30,174 bases of DNA from Clostridia bacterium (GCA_017430945.1 JAFRMB010000006.1:1-30174); one strand, 5' to 3'; positions 7,071-15,092 are shown, counted from the first letter of the stretch. The notes: generated by a model from the letters alone, not told the origin. Numbers and translations: made by a program.

Positions 7071-8858
7071 ATGGAGATCAGGGATCGTGCGCAGATGGAT
7101 CCGGCATACCTGTGGGATCTGACGCCCATATACGGGAGCGATGATGCCTGGCGGAAAGCGCTTGAGGAAGCGCGTGCCAGGGTGGATGCGCTCAGCGACA
7201 TATCCGGGACGCTGGGGCTTTCGGCCGAGGACCTGAAGGCGGGCCTGGATCGCATCTACGCCGCGAGTGGATGCACCGAGCGCGTGTATTGCTACGCGTT
7301 CCTCAGGAAGTCCGGCGACGGCGGCGACCCCGTGCTTCAGGAGATGGAGGCGCGTGCGGTATCGCTGATGGTCGCGCTTGAGACGGCTACGGCGTTTTTG
7401 CGCCCGGAGATCCTCGCCATCCCGGCGGAGACGCTGGCGAAATACATGGAAGCGCCGATGCTTTCGACCTATCGCCACATGCTGGAGGACATCGTCCGCG
7501 GCCGCGGGCACACGTTGGATTCAGGCGGCGAGCGGATACTGGCCATGCTGGGCGACGCTGCGCAGACGCCGGACAACGCGTTCACGATGTTGAGCGAGGT
7601 GGATATGCGCTTTTCGCCGATCCGGGACGAGAGAGGGGAGGAGGTGCCGCTGACCCACGGGAGCTTCGGCGTCTACCGGGAGAGCCGGGACGCGCGCGTG
7701 CGCCGGGAGGCGTTCGAGAGCTACTTCAGGGAATACAAGCGGTATCAGAACACGCTGGCGGCGATCTACGGTGGCAGCGTCAAGCAGGACTGCTTCAACG
7801 CCGAGGTGCGCGGTTATCAGAGTGCCTGCGAAGCGGCGCTGTTTTCAGACAACGTGCCCGATCGCATCTACGACGGCCTGATCGATGCGGTGCACGAGGC
7901 GTTGCCCGTGATGCGCGATTACATCGAACTGCGCAGGGCCAGGCTGGGCGTGGCGGAGGTCAGTCTGTGTGATCTCTACGCGCCCATCGTGGAGGACGTC
8001 GAGATCGACATGCCATATGAAGAAGCCCGGTCGGTCGTCAGGGCGGCGCTCAGTCCCCTGGGCGATGCGTACCAGGCACTGCTGGACCGCGCATTCGGCG
8101 AGCGGTGGATAGACGTCTACGAGAACCGGGGCAAGGCGACCGGCGCTTATTCCATGGGCGTATACGGCGTGCATCCCTATGTGCTGTTGAATTACACGGG
8201 GAAGCTGAACGACGCCTTTACGCTGGCCCATGAACTGGGCCACGCGATGCACTCGTTTTTTTCCGACCGCGCGCAGGATTATCCGAACCACGACTATTCG
8301 ATCTTCGTAGCGGAGGTGGCTTCGACGGTCAACGAAGTGCTGCTGACGCGGTATCTGCTCTCCGTGGAGAAGGATGCCGGTCGACGCGCGATGCTGCTCA
8401 ACCACTTCGTGGAAGGATTCCGCACCACGATCTTCCGACAGACGCTGTTTGCGGAGTTTGAACGCGACGCACACGCCATGTATCAGTCCGGCACGCCGTT
8501 GACGGCAGAAGCCCTGAGCGGTCTGTACCACAGGCTGAACGCACTGTACTACGACGGCTGTGTCATCGATGAGCTGTGTGATGTGGAGTGGGCGCGCATC
8601 CCGCACTTCTACAACGCCTTCTACGTCTACCAGTATGCCACCGGATTCTCAAGCGCCGTCGCCATCGCGGATCACATCCTGGCGACCGGCGACGCGACAG
8701 ACTATCTGGGTTTTCTGAGCACCGGCGGGAGCGACTATCCGCTGGAGGAGCTGAAGCTGGCCGGCGTGAATCTGACGAAACCGGATACGGTGCGCGATGC
8801 GATGGCAGCGTTCAGGGACGCACTCGAACAGCTGAAGGCGGTGCTGGACCGGGGATGA
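7071..8858 (+). CDS. pepF: Oligoendopeptidase F (M3B metallopeptidase)
   Basis: A 595-residue M3B zinc peptidase that trims oligopeptides in the cytoplasm; the length fits the family (about 600). The early residues WDLTPIY (15-21) are the family's usual N-terminal signature. The zinc site is HELGH (387-391) within FTLAHELGHAMHSFFS, with E415 (IFVAE) as the third ligand. AAAAGGAGG (7052-7060) lies 10 bases before the ATG at 7071; the in-frame ATG at 7062 is only 1 base from it and so is less likely, and the frame open back to 6963 lies before the promoter. The gene is monocistronic. No clear T-rich terminator follows. Confidence 0.92.
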   Translation: MEIRDRAQMDPAYLWDLTPIYGSDDAWRKALEEARARVDALSDISGTLGLSAEDLKAGLDRIYAASGCTERVYCYAFLRKSGDGGDPVLQEMEARAVSLMVALETATAFLRPEILAIPAETLAKYMEAPMLSTYRHMLEDIVRGRGHTLDSGGERILAMLGDAAQTPDNAFTMLSEVDMRFSPIRDERGEEVPLTHGSFGVYRESRDARVRREAFESYFREYKRYQNTLAAIYGGSVKQDCFNAEVRGYQSACEAALFSDNVPDRIYDGLIDAVHEALPVMRDYIELRRARLGVAEVSLCDLYAPIVEDVEIDMPYEEARSVVRAALSPLGDAYQALLDRAFGERWIDVYENRGKATGAYSMGVYGVHPYVLLNYTGKLNDAFTLAHELGHAMHSFFSDRAQDYPNHDYSIFVAEVASTVNEVLLTRYLLSVEKDAGRRAMLLNHFVEGFRTTIFRQTLFAEFERDAHAMYQSGTPLTAEALSGLYHRLNALYYDGCVIDELCDVEWARIPHFYNAFYVYQYATGFSSAVAIADHILATGDATDYLGFLSTGGSDYPLEELKLAGVNLTKPDTVRDAMAAFRDALEQLKAVLDRG

Positions 8859-9021
8859 GCTACAGCTGACCGCCGCACCGCGCTTCCGGACGGCGTTAGG
8901 CCGCACAGGGAGGGCACAGGCCGTTACGCGTGTTCGATCCCGGGACACCCGCATCTCTCAGGGGACGGTGTTTCGGGACCGGTGTTCGACGAGTGGCCGA
9001 GGCAACCGTCAACAAATCTTT

Positions 9022-9120
9022 CAGTAAAAGAAGTGGGGCGCCGAACACTTGCTCAAGGTGCTCAACGCCCCGGGGGGAAGAAGAAGGTTGGGTATAACCT
9101 TGTCGATAAACCCTACCGAC
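9022..9120 (-). ncRNA. Candidate small RNA with linked hairpins
   Basis: On the minus strand an extended -10, TGATATAAT (9127-9135), would start a transcript near 9120. The transcript would form a TGTCG/CGACA hairpin (9117-9121 with 9101-9105), directly abutted by an AAGGTT/AACCTT hairpin (9084-9089 with 9096-9101). Their loops carry GGGT and ACCC (9090-9093 and 9110-9113) and could kiss. It would end in a large hairpin with GGGGCG/CGCCCC (9035-9040 with 9066-9071) and an inner GAGCAC/GTGTTC stem, followed by ACTTCTTTT. I do not recognise an Rfam family. It is pointed at the 3' end of pepF. This is a fold-by-eye proposal. Confidence 0.35.
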
Positions 9121-9126
9121 AGAAGG

Positions 9127-9135
9127 ATTATATCA
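9127..9135 (-). promoter_or_regulatory. Extended -10 for the small RNA candidate
   Basis: TGATATAAT on the minus strand is a consensus extended -10; the -35 region is T-rich without a TTGACA match. Confidence 0.4.
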
Positions 9136-9369
9136 CTTTAATGCACTGAAGAAAATGAATATAAGTTTAAATGTATGTTATGTAATATTTATCGTGCGCG
9201 GGATCGGGTCCGCCAGTTATGAGCAAGTGCCTTGGCTGACCATTCGGCCGCCGATGGCGTTCGACAAAAAAGGTGCAGATCCAGCGGGAAGACAGGGATC
9301 GATCGCGCGTTTCGCCGATTGTTAACACATTAGTTTACCCAAGTTTATCATCAAAACCGGGTATGACTA

Positions 9370-9398
9370 TTGCATTTTGAGCGGGTCCGTGGTACAAT
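9370..9398 (+). promoter_or_regulatory. rpsT promoter
   Basis: TTGCAT (9370-9375), 17 bases, TACAAT (9393-9398), the latter preceded by TGG as an extended -10. The leader is short, about 28 bases. Confidence 0.65.
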
Positions 9399-9432
9399 AT
9401 TATTTGCTAATTTGCGTAGGGAGGTGAACAAT

Positions 9433-9693
9433 TTGCCGAATATCAAATCTGCCATCAAGCGCGTTAAGGTGACCGAAAAGAAGAACCTGCGCAACCGGAT
9501 GATCAAGTCCGCTATGAAGACTCAGATCAAAAAGTTCGAAACCGCCGTTTCCGCGGGCGATGCCGACGCCAAGCTCCTCAGCGCGACTCAGGGCGCGGTC
9601 GATAAGGCTGCCGCGAAGGGCGTTATCCATAAGAACGCTGCCAATCGCAAAAAGGCCCGCATGGCCAAGCGTCTCGCCAAGGCTCAGGCATAA
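9433..9693 (+). CDS. rpsT: 30S ribosomal protein bS20
   Basis: An 86-residue, lysine-rich protein that matches bS20, which binds 16S rRNA early in small-subunit assembly. It begins (M)[20 protein letters not shown] and keeps the family's C-terminal helix [16 protein letters not shown]. The start codon is TTG at 9433: GGGAGGTG lies 6 bases upstream and the family N-terminus follows exactly. Non-ATG starts are well known for S20 genes, where they take part in autogenous control. The ATG at 9370 lies inside the promoter and is not used. A promoter precedes it and a clear terminator follows, so it is its own transcription unit; rarA follows on the same strand. Confidence 0.96.
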   Translation: MPNIKSAIKRVKVTEKKNLRNRMIKSAMKTQIKKFETAVSAGDADAKLLSATQGAVDKAAAKGVIHKNAANRKKARMAKRLAKAQA

Positions 9694-9712
9694 GATCACC
9701 GTGCGACAGGGG

Positions 9713-9756
9713 GAACGCCGCGCGACATAAATGTGTCGCAGGGCGTTCTTTCTTTT
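9713..9756 (+). terminator. rpsT terminator
   Basis: A GAACGCC/GGCGTTC stem (9713-9719 with 9742-9748), an inner CGACA/TGTCG stem, then TTTCTTTT. Confidence 0.85.
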
Positions 9757-9768
9757 GAGCGATAAACG

Positions 9769-9802
9769 CCGGCAGCGGGACCGCTGCGTCGATCCCTGCC
9801 GG
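9769..9802 (+). other. Hairpin in the rarA leader
   Basis: CCGGCAG (9769-9775) pairs with CTGCCGG (9796-9802), and an alternative GCAGCGG/CCGCTGC fold lies inside. It sits between the rpsT terminator and the rarA ribosome site. No T-run follows, and no separate rarA promoter is evident, so it may act on read-through mRNA. Confidence 0.3.
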
Positions 9803-9822
9803 GCGTCCATCACGGAGGATTC

Positions 9823-11154
9823 ATGGACGATTTGTTTTCCTTCAACAGGCGTGCGCAGACCCGTGCGCCGCTGGCGGACCGCATGCGTCCCCGCACGCTG
9901 GATGAGTTCATAGGGCAGGCACACCTCGTCGGGCCGGGTCGGCTGCTGCGCAGAGCGATCGAGACCGACCGCCTGACCAGCTCCATATTCTGGGGGCCGC
10001 CGGGCTGTGGAAAGACCACGCTGGCCGCCGTCATCGCCGCGACAACAGAATCGGCCTTTTGCAAGCTGAACGCCGTCACGAGCGGCGTCAGCGACGTGCG
10101 AAAGGTGCTGGACGAGGCACGGGAACGGCTCAGCCTGTATGGGCAGCCCACGTATCTGCTGCTGGACGAGTGTCACCGCTGGTCCAAGGCGCAGTCTGAT
10201 TCCATATTGCCCGCCATCGAAGAGGGCCTGATCCGCTTCATCGGCTCCACTACGGAGAATCCGATGATCAGTATGACGCCCGCCATCGTCAGCCGCTGCA
10301 GATTGTTTCAGTTCGAGCGGCTGACGGAGGAGGATGTGCGCAAAGCGATCCTGCGGGCGGCGAGCGATAAGGAGCGGGGCTTCGGCGCGCAGGATGTGCG
10401 CATCGATGACGATGCGCTCACACACTTGGCGCGCGTGGCCGGCGGCGACGCCCGAAGCGCGTTGAACGCGCTGGAACTGGCGGTATTGACGACGCCCATG
10501 GAAGCGGACGGCTCCACCCACATCACGCTCAGGACGGCTGAGGAATCCATACAAAAGCCTGTGACACAGCTGGATGAGTCGCTGTTCTACGATATGCTGT
10601 CCGCCTTCTGCAAGTCACTGCGGGGCTCCGACAGCGATGCCGCGCTGTGCTGGTTCGCGCGGCTTTGCCATGCGGGAGCAGATCCGAGGATCATCGTGCG
10701 GCGCGTGATCGTCCACGCGAGCGAGGATGTCGGTCTTGCCAATCCGCTCGCGATGCTCCAGGCGGAGGCGGCCCTGCGCGCGCTGGAGGCCGTGGGCATG
10801 CCCGAGGCGAGGCTCCCGATCGCACAGGCGATCATCGCCGTGTGCGAGAGCCCCAAGTCCAACGCCGTGAGCACCGCGGTCGAGGCGGCCATGGCCGACG
10901 CCGAGCGCGGCGGGACGGTCACGGTGCCGGCCCATCTGAAGGACACCCATTACAAGGGCGCAAAAGCGCTGGGTTTCGGCACGGGATACAAGTATCCGCA
11001 CGATTATCCCGGCCACTACGTCGAACAGCAGTATGCGCCCGAGGAAGCGCGCGGGATGTCCTATTATATGCCATCGGAACAGGGGTTTGAGAAAGAGATC
11101 CGCGCACTTCGGCGGGCGCGGGGACGCATCGATCCGCCGGATCCGGGGAAATGA
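9823..11154 (+). CDS. rarA: Replication-associated recombination protein A (AAA+ ATPase)
   Basis: A 443-residue clamp-loader-like AAA+ ATPase of the RarA/MgsA (Mgs1/WRNIP1) family, which acts at stalled replication forks. The N-terminal PLADRMRPRTLDEFIGQAH (16-34) is the family signature. Walker A is GPPGCGKT (58-65), Walker B LLLDECHRW (112-120), where most relatives have DEIHRF, and a sensor segment IGSTTENP follows. The C-terminal half has the family tetramerisation region with KGAKALGFGTGYKYPHDYPG-like sequence. GGAGG lies 5 bases before the ATG. Its neighbours include two uracil-DNA glycosylases further down, so this part of the chromosome is rich in DNA maintenance genes. Confidence 0.94.
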   Translation: MDDLFSFNRRAQTRAPLADRMRPRTLDEFIGQAHLVGPGRLLRRAIETDRLTSSIFWGPPGCGKTTLAAVIAATTESAFCKLNAVTSGVSDVRKVLDEARERLSLYGQPTYLLLDECHRWSKAQSDSILPAIEEGLIRFIGSTTENPMISMTPAIVSRCRLFQFERLTEEDVRKAILRAASDKERGFGAQDVRIDDDALTHLARVAGGDARSALNALELAVLTTPMEADGSTHITLRTAEESIQKPVTQLDESLFYDMLSAFCKSLRGSDSDAALCWFARLCHAGADPRIIVRRVIVHASEDVGLANPLAMLQAEAALRALEAVGMPEARLPIAQAIIAVCESPKSNAVSTAVEAAMADAERGGTVTVPAHLKDTHYKGAKALGFGTGYKYPHDYPGHYVEQQYAPEEARGMSYYMPSEQGFEKEIRALRRARGRIDPPDPGK

Positions 11155-11221
11155 CGGGATCGCGGTCCCATCATGGTTCAAATTTGTTGACTTTTCGCCG
11201 GATTCTCCTAACCAAATGCGC

Positions 11222-11250
11222 TTGCATAACGGGGCGATATCCACCATAAT
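11222..11250 (+). promoter_or_regulatory. Promoter of the VanW/G5 gene
   Basis: TTGCAT (11222-11227), 17 bases, CATAAT (11245-11250). It lies about 100 bases before the start codon. Confidence 0.5.
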
Positions 11251-11350
11251 AGGAACATGGTCCGGTATGGCCGGTCCTCGATCACATGGACGATGCGATG
11301 CCTTCCCCGACGGCGGAAGCCATGGCGCCCGGGGAGCGCTGGAGTGAAAA

Positions 11351-13420
11351 ATGACGGATTGGAACGATCGGATCGCAGAGGCGTCGGCGGGCGAAATCTT
11401 TGACATCCCCGACGCGGCTGTGCCCGAAAAGCGTGCAAAGCTTCACGAGGAGCGGACCGAGCAGGGAGCGGCTCGGGCCGGCCGCCGTGCGCGCCGCAGC
11501 GCAGCGGAGGACGTAAATGGGTCGTCTGGACCCGTAAAGCGAAGGCGCAGGAAGGCACCTGACGCTGAGACGCAGGCCGTTCAGGACACGACGAAGGACG
11601 CTGATGTGCCCGCAAAGCGCAAACACAGGAAGGCGCCGGACGCTGAGGCGCAGGCCGTTCAGGACACGGCGAAGGAAGCTGATGCGCCCGCAAAGCGCAA
11701 ACGGAGGAAGGCACCTGACGCTGAGGCGCAAGCCGTTCAGGACACGAAGAAGGAAGCTGATGCGCCCGCAAAGCGCAAACGCAGGAAGGCACCGGACGCT
11801 GAGACGCAGGTCGTTCAGGATACGGCAAAGGAAGCGGAAGCCCCCGTGAAGCGCAGGCGCAGGAAGGCACCTGACGCGAAAGAGGGAGCGCCGGACGAAA
11901 CTGAAAATGCGCTTGTGCCGGGAGGCGGCCCGGAAGCAGACGACGAAGCGCCTCAGCAAAAAAAACGCGGCAGACGGAGGGCGAAGCGGGGCGGCAGCTC
12001 GAAAGGCGCTCCGCACGGAAGACGTAAGCATAAACACCGCAAAAAGCGCCTGAGCACCGCGGCACTGACGGCGAATCTGGTGCTCGCGACGTGCATCGCG
12101 GTCATGGTCGCGCTCGGCGGCATATTGGTCTACCGGCACAATGTGTTCATAGGGATGAAAGAGGCCGTCGAGGCGCAGACCTTCTACGAGGGCACCACGG
12201 TGGAGAATGTCGATGTCTCCGACATGACGCTGGCGCAGGCGGAGGATCACTGGCGCAAGCAGATCGAGCCCGGCTACGCGTTGCGGACCGTGCAGCTGGA
12301 CGACGGAAGTGCCGTCACAGCCGAGCAGCTGGGCTATCAAAGCGACTATGAGGCCGTGCTGTTCAACGCTTGGAGCGCAGGTCGCCGGGGTTCGCTGGAG
12401 CAGCGCTACAGGGCCGTGGTCCATCGGGAATCGCACCCAGTGGCCTATCAGGTGGGCAGACGGCTGTATTCCCCGAGCGCGCTGAGCAGCTATGTCGATA
12501 CGCTGTCGTCGAAGCTGGATGTGCCGGCTGTGAACGCGGGCATCGCGTCTTTCGACAAGGCGGACCACCGCTTCGTTTTCACGGAGAGTCAGACGGGGCG
12601 CCGTTTGGACGCCGAGGGGCTGAAGCAGCAGATCGTGAGCGCCATCGAGGCGGGCGGCGGCAGCGCCAGCATCCATGTCGAAACGGTCCAGCCCGAGGTG
12701 ACGACGGAGGCGGTCCAAGATCGTTACGGCATGATCGCCTATGCGGTGACGAACGCATCTTCCTCGGCATCCAACCGAATCAAGAACATCAAGCTGGCCA
12801 TGTCCTTCATCGACGGCAAATGCCTGAAGCCGGGCGAGGTCTTTTCCTTCAACGACACCGTCGGCAAGCGCACCTCGGCGCGCGGCTTCCGCATGGCGAA
12901 GGCCTATTCCAGCGGCGAGGTGATCGATGAGGTCGGCGGCGGCATCTGCCAGGTCTCGACCACGCTGTTCAACGCGGCGGTGAAGTCCGACCTTGAGATC
13001 GTCGAACGCCACAATCATTCGCTGACCGTGAGCTATGTGGACAAGGGAAAGGACGCGACCGTCAACTGGAGATCGCAGGACCTGAGATTCAAAAACACGT
13101 CGGACGACGATGTCTACATCGGGTGCTATCTCTCCAAGGACAAGCGCGTGCGGTTCGCCATCTTCGGAAAGCTGCTTGAGAACGGGGAAACCATCACGGT
13201 GGAGACAGAGACGACCAAGGTGAAGAAATACGATACGAAGTACGTGGCCAATCCCGAGCTCCCTTCCGGCCAGTCGCGCGTGGTGGAGCCGGGGAAAAAC
13301 GGCTTCAAGGCGGAAGCCTACAAGGTCAGATGGGACGCGAACGGCAATCAGATCAGCCGGGAGCTGCTCTGCAAGAGCACCTATAAAACTCAGGACGCCG
13401 TGGTGGAATTCGGCCCGTAG
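11351..13420 (+). CDS. Membrane-anchored VanW-family protein with G5 domain and basic repeats
   Basis: A 689-residue protein. Residues 1-62 are mixed charge; 63-176 hold 4.4 copies of a 26-residue unit rich in Lys/Arg (K-R-x-x-R-K-A-P-D-A-E); 200-234 are again very basic. One membrane segment (about 237-262) follows, so the basic part should be cytoplasmic and the rest outside. Residues 275-450 resemble the peptidoglycan-binding-like domain often found before VanW; 460-575 are the VanW domain (GEVFSFNDTVGKRT, VGGGICQVSTTLFNAA); about 605-689 are a G5-type domain (NGETITVETETTKVKKYDT). VanW/G5 proteins are linked to the cell wall but their exact job is unclear. The ribosome site is TGGAGTG 5-10 bases upstream. 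The long antisense frame is a shadow. Confidence 0.9.
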   Translation: MTDWNDRIAEASAGEIFDIPDAAVPEKRAKLHEERTEQGAARAGRRARRSAAEDVNGSSGPVKRRRRKAPDAETQAVQDTTKDADVPAKRKHRKAPDAEAQAVQDTAKEADAPAKRKRRKAPDAEAQAVQDTKKEADAPAKRKRRKAPDAETQVVQDTAKEAEAPVKRRRRKAPDAKEGAPDETENALVPGGGPEADDEAPQQKKRGRRRAKRGGSSKGAPHGRRKHKHRKKRLSTAALTANLVLATCIAVMVALGGILVYRHNVFIGMKEAVEAQTFYEGTTVENVDVSDMTLAQAEDHWRKQIEPGYALRTVQLDDGSAVTAEQLGYQSDYEAVLFNAWSAGRRGSLEQRYRAVVHRESHPVAYQVGRRLYSPSALSSYVDTLSSKLDVPAVNAGIASFDKADHRFVFTESQTGRRLDAEGLKQQIVSAIEAGGGSASIHVETVQPEVTTEAVQDRYGMIAYAVTNASSSASNRIKNIKLAMSFIDGKCLKPGEVFSFNDTVGKRTSARGFRMAKAYSSGEVIDEVGGGICQVSTTLFNAAVKSDLEIVERHNHSLTVSYVDKGKDATVNWRSQDLRFKNTSDDDVYIGCYLSKDKRVRFAIFGKLLENGETITVETETTKVKKYDTKYVANPELPSGQSRVVEPGKNGFKAEAYKVRWDANGNQISRELLCKSTYKTQDAVVEFGP
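11537..11878 (+). repeat. 78-base in-frame tandem repeat, about 4.4 copies
   Basis: Units begin at 11537, 11615, 11693, 11771 and 11849 (partial) with an exact 26-codon period. Each encodes a KR(K/R)xRKAPDAE core, an acidic/Gln stretch (QAVQDT) and a K-E-A-D-A-P-A tail. The units differ at only a few positions, which indicates recent expansion by slippage or recombination. Confidence 0.92.
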
Positions 13421-13425
13421 GCGGT

Positions 13426-13454
13426 TTGCAATCTCTGACCAAACCTGCTATAAT
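13426..13454 (+). promoter_or_regulatory. Promoter of the one-TM small protein
   Basis: TTGCAA (13426-13431), 17 bases, perfect TATAAT (13449-13454), immediately after the VanW gene stop. Confidence 0.7.
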
Positions 13455-13500
13455 GGTATAAAGGCATGCCGGCTGCGCACCTGTGACGGAGGAGAGAACC

Positions 13501-13722
13501 ATGGCAAAGATATACACCAGCAAGGAAGTCAAGCGGCGAAAGGTGAACTTCCAGATCTTCGCGGGCATCTATGACTTCCTGGGCGTCGTGGCGGGCATCG
13601 TGGTCATCATCGCGTGTGTCGTGCTGCTGACGGCGCTGATCTCCTGGATCATCCGCGACAGCCGCGATTCGTTCGCGTCGCTCTGGAAGATCCTCGATGA
13701 CGCGCTCATCGTGCCGCAATAA
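13501..13722 (+). CDS. Small single-pass membrane protein, function unknown
   Basis: A 73-residue protein with a basic N-terminus (MAKIYTSKEVKRRKVN), one long hydrophobic helix at about 24-50 (rich in V and I) and a short polar C-terminus ending LDDALIVPQ. The start at 13501 is chosen because GGAGGAGAGAACC precedes it; an in-frame ATG at 13483 lacks a site and overlaps the ribosome binding region. It has its own strong promoter and its own terminator, so it is a real, separately controlled gene. I do not recognise the family. The position just after a wall-associated VanW protein suggests an envelope role, but that is only context. Confidence 0.75.
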   Translation: MAKIYTSKEVKRRKVNFQIFAGIYDFLGVVAGIVVIIACVVLLTALISWIIRDSRDSFASLWKILDDALIVPQ

Positions 13723-13732
13723 AGGCAGTTTA

Positions 13733-13773
13733 CCCGCGCGGGGCATTGCGCCCTGCGCGGGGCTTTGTGTTTT
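13733..13773 (+). terminator. Terminator after the small membrane protein
   Basis: A CCCGCGC/GCGCGGG stem (13733-13739 with 13755-13761) with an inner G+C-rich stem, followed by CTTTGTGTTTT. Confidence 0.8.
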
Positions 13774-13818
13774 GGCGAAACGCAATGGACCGGATCGAAT
13801 CACTGGGGAGTGGATCAC

Positions 13819-14382
13819 ATGAGGGTCTCCTGGGCGGAACTGTATCGGGACATCGGCGACTGTCGGAGGTGCAAGCTCTGTGAAGGTCGGACGAACGTGG
13901 TGCCGGGCGAGGGGGATCCCCACGCCGACCTCATGTTCATCGGAGAGGGCCCCGGCCAGGAGGAGGACCGCCAGGGGCGCCCGTTCGTGGGGCGCTCGGG
14001 AGAGCTGCTGACGCGGATGATCCAGGCCATCGGCATGGAGCGCACGGAGGTATACATCTGCAACGTGGTCAAGTGCCGCCCGCCGAAGAACCGCGATCCC
14101 GAGCCGGACGAGGCGGCGGCCTGCCGCAACTACCTGCGCGCGCAGTTCGCGCTGGTTCGGCCACGCGTGGTGGTGCTGCTGGGCAGAGTGGCCTGCCTGC
14201 ACACGCTGAACGAGCAGGTGTCCATCACCCGCGAGCACGGGCAGTGGTACGAGCGCAAGGGGGTGTGGTTCATGCCCACGTTCCATCCCTCCGCGCTGCT
14301 GCGCGATCCGTCCAAGAAGCGGGACGCGTGGGAGGATTTCCAAAAGGTGCGGCAAAAGCTGACAGAGCTTTCGGAGGCATAG
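13819..14382 (+). CDS. Family 4 uracil-DNA glycosylase (4Fe-4S)
   Basis: A 187-residue family 4 uracil-DNA glycosylase, which removes uracil from DNA at the first step of base excision repair. The four cluster cysteines are C15, C18, C86 and C102, nearly the same spacing as in Thermus UDGa. The active-site motif is GEGPGQEED (42-50), followed by [12 protein letters not shown] (53-64), and the C-terminal motif is HPSALLRD (156-163). The start at 13819 is chosen because GGGGAG lies 8 bases upstream and the alignment begins there; the open frame reaches back to 13765 inside the terminator. It is followed 3 bases later by a paralogue without the cluster. Confidence 0.93.
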   Translation: MRVSWAELYRDIGDCRRCKLCEGRTNVVPGEGDPHADLMFIGEGPGQEEDRQGRPFVGRSGELLTRMIQAIGMERTEVYICNVVKCRPPKNRDPEPDEAAACRNYLRAQFALVRPRVVVLLGRVACLHTLNEQVSITREHGQWYERKGVWFMPTFHPSALLRDPSKKRDAWEDFQKVRQKLTELSEA

Positions 14383-14385
14383 GGG

Positions 14386-14964
14386 ATGGACCGGTTTCGC
14401 GCAGAACTCAGGGATTTCATCGACAGTGGCTTTGACGGCATGGGGGACGCGCTGGTCTTCGGCGAAGGTGTGCCCGGCGCACGGGTGATGCTGATCGGCG
14501 AGGCACCTGGGGAACAGGAGACGCGGTTCGGCAGGCCGTTCGTCGGCAAGGCAGGCAAAAACCTCGACGAGTTTCTGACCGTCGCCGGTCTGGACCGGGC
14601 ACAGCTCTATGTGACCAATGTCGTGAAGCTCCGGCCGACGAAGCTATCGAAGGCCGGACGGACGGTGAACCGCCCGCCCACCCGGGACGAGATCGAGCGG
14701 TTCCTGCCATGGCTGCTGCGCGAGATATCGATCGTTGCGCCGGCGTGCATCGTGACGCTGGGCAATGTGCCGCTCATGGCGCTGACCGACCGGCACACGG
14801 TCATCGGCGACGTACACGGGCGGCTGATCCACCGCGACGGACGGACGCTGTATCCGATGTACCATCCGGCTTCCGTCATCTACAACCCGTCGCTCAGGCC
14901 GGTCTATGTCGAAGACATCAGACGGTTCGGCGCCTGGCTGCGGGGGGAAATGCCCAATGCATGA
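14386..14964 (+). CDS. Uracil-DNA glycosylase-like protein lacking Fe-S cysteines
   Basis: A 192-residue protein of the same fold as its upstream neighbour: motif GEAPGEQETRFGRPFVGKAG (38-57) and HPASVIYNP (160-168). All four cluster cysteines are missing. The N-terminal CxxC segment is replaced by an unrelated stretch, and the CxxxxC region reads TNVVKLRPTK with L82 at the third cysteine position; the only cysteine is C121. Catalytic-type motifs are kept, so it may be an active glycosylase with other specificity, or a DNA-binding partner. Its GGAGG lies across the end of the upstream gene, 3 bases of gap, so the two are surely co-transcribed and coupled. Cluster-less relatives exist in databases as SPO1-polymerase-like or UDG-superfamily proteins. 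Confidence 0.85.
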   Translation: MDRFRAELRDFIDSGFDGMGDALVFGEGVPGARVMLIGEAPGEQETRFGRPFVGKAGKNLDEFLTVAGLDRAQLYVTNVVKLRPTKLSKAGRTVNRPPTRDEIERFLPWLLREISIVAPACIVTLGNVPLMALTDRHTVIGDVHGRLIHRDGRTLYPMYHPASVIYNPSLRPVYVEDIRRFGAWLRGEMPNA

Positions 14965-14985
14965 TACAGGATCTCCGTATCATGC
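14959..14985. other. Perfect inverted repeat overlapping the glycosylase stop
   Basis: GCATGATAC (14959-14967), 9-base loop, GTATCATGC (14977-14985). The stop codon TGA (14962-14964) is inside the left arm. There is no T-run, so it is not a standard terminator; it may protect the mRNA 3' end or bind a protein. Confidence 0.5.
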
Positions 14986-15063
14986 GCATGATGACAGGAA
15001 TCACCGTGCGAATGATGGAAGCCTTACATAAATAATTAAGTTTATTATAAGAGAACAATAGGC

Positions 15064-15092
15064 TTGAAATGAAACAAAAAAAGATGTATCAT
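15064..15092 (+). promoter_or_regulatory. Promoter of the HPr-like gene
   Basis: TTGAAA (15064-15069), 17 A-rich bases, TATCAT (15087-15092), in an A+T-rich island (15025-15095). Confidence 0.65.

Larger units (their letters stand above)
8859..9432. other. Long spacer between pepF and rpsT
   Basis: No credible protein gene is seen in these 574 bases. The first 150 bases are G+C-rich with no clear terminator for pepF. Bases 9022-9135 hold a structured minus-strand unit described separately. Bases 9125-9200 are strikingly A+T-rich compared with the rest of the window. The rpsT promoter occupies 9370-9398. Confidence 0.6.

Noticed and set aside
9035..9071. Terminator for pepF on the plus strand
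   Set aside because: On the plus strand the hairpin is followed by GGGGGGAAG, not T; only the minus-strand reading has a T-rich tail.
11537..11878. CRISPR array
   Set aside because: The units are contiguous 78-base coding repeats without spacers and keep the reading frame.
11282..13018. A 578-codon minus-strand frame over the VanW gene
   Set aside because: Antisense shadow produced by biased third positions and the tandem repeat; the plus strand encodes the recognisable VanW and G5 domains.
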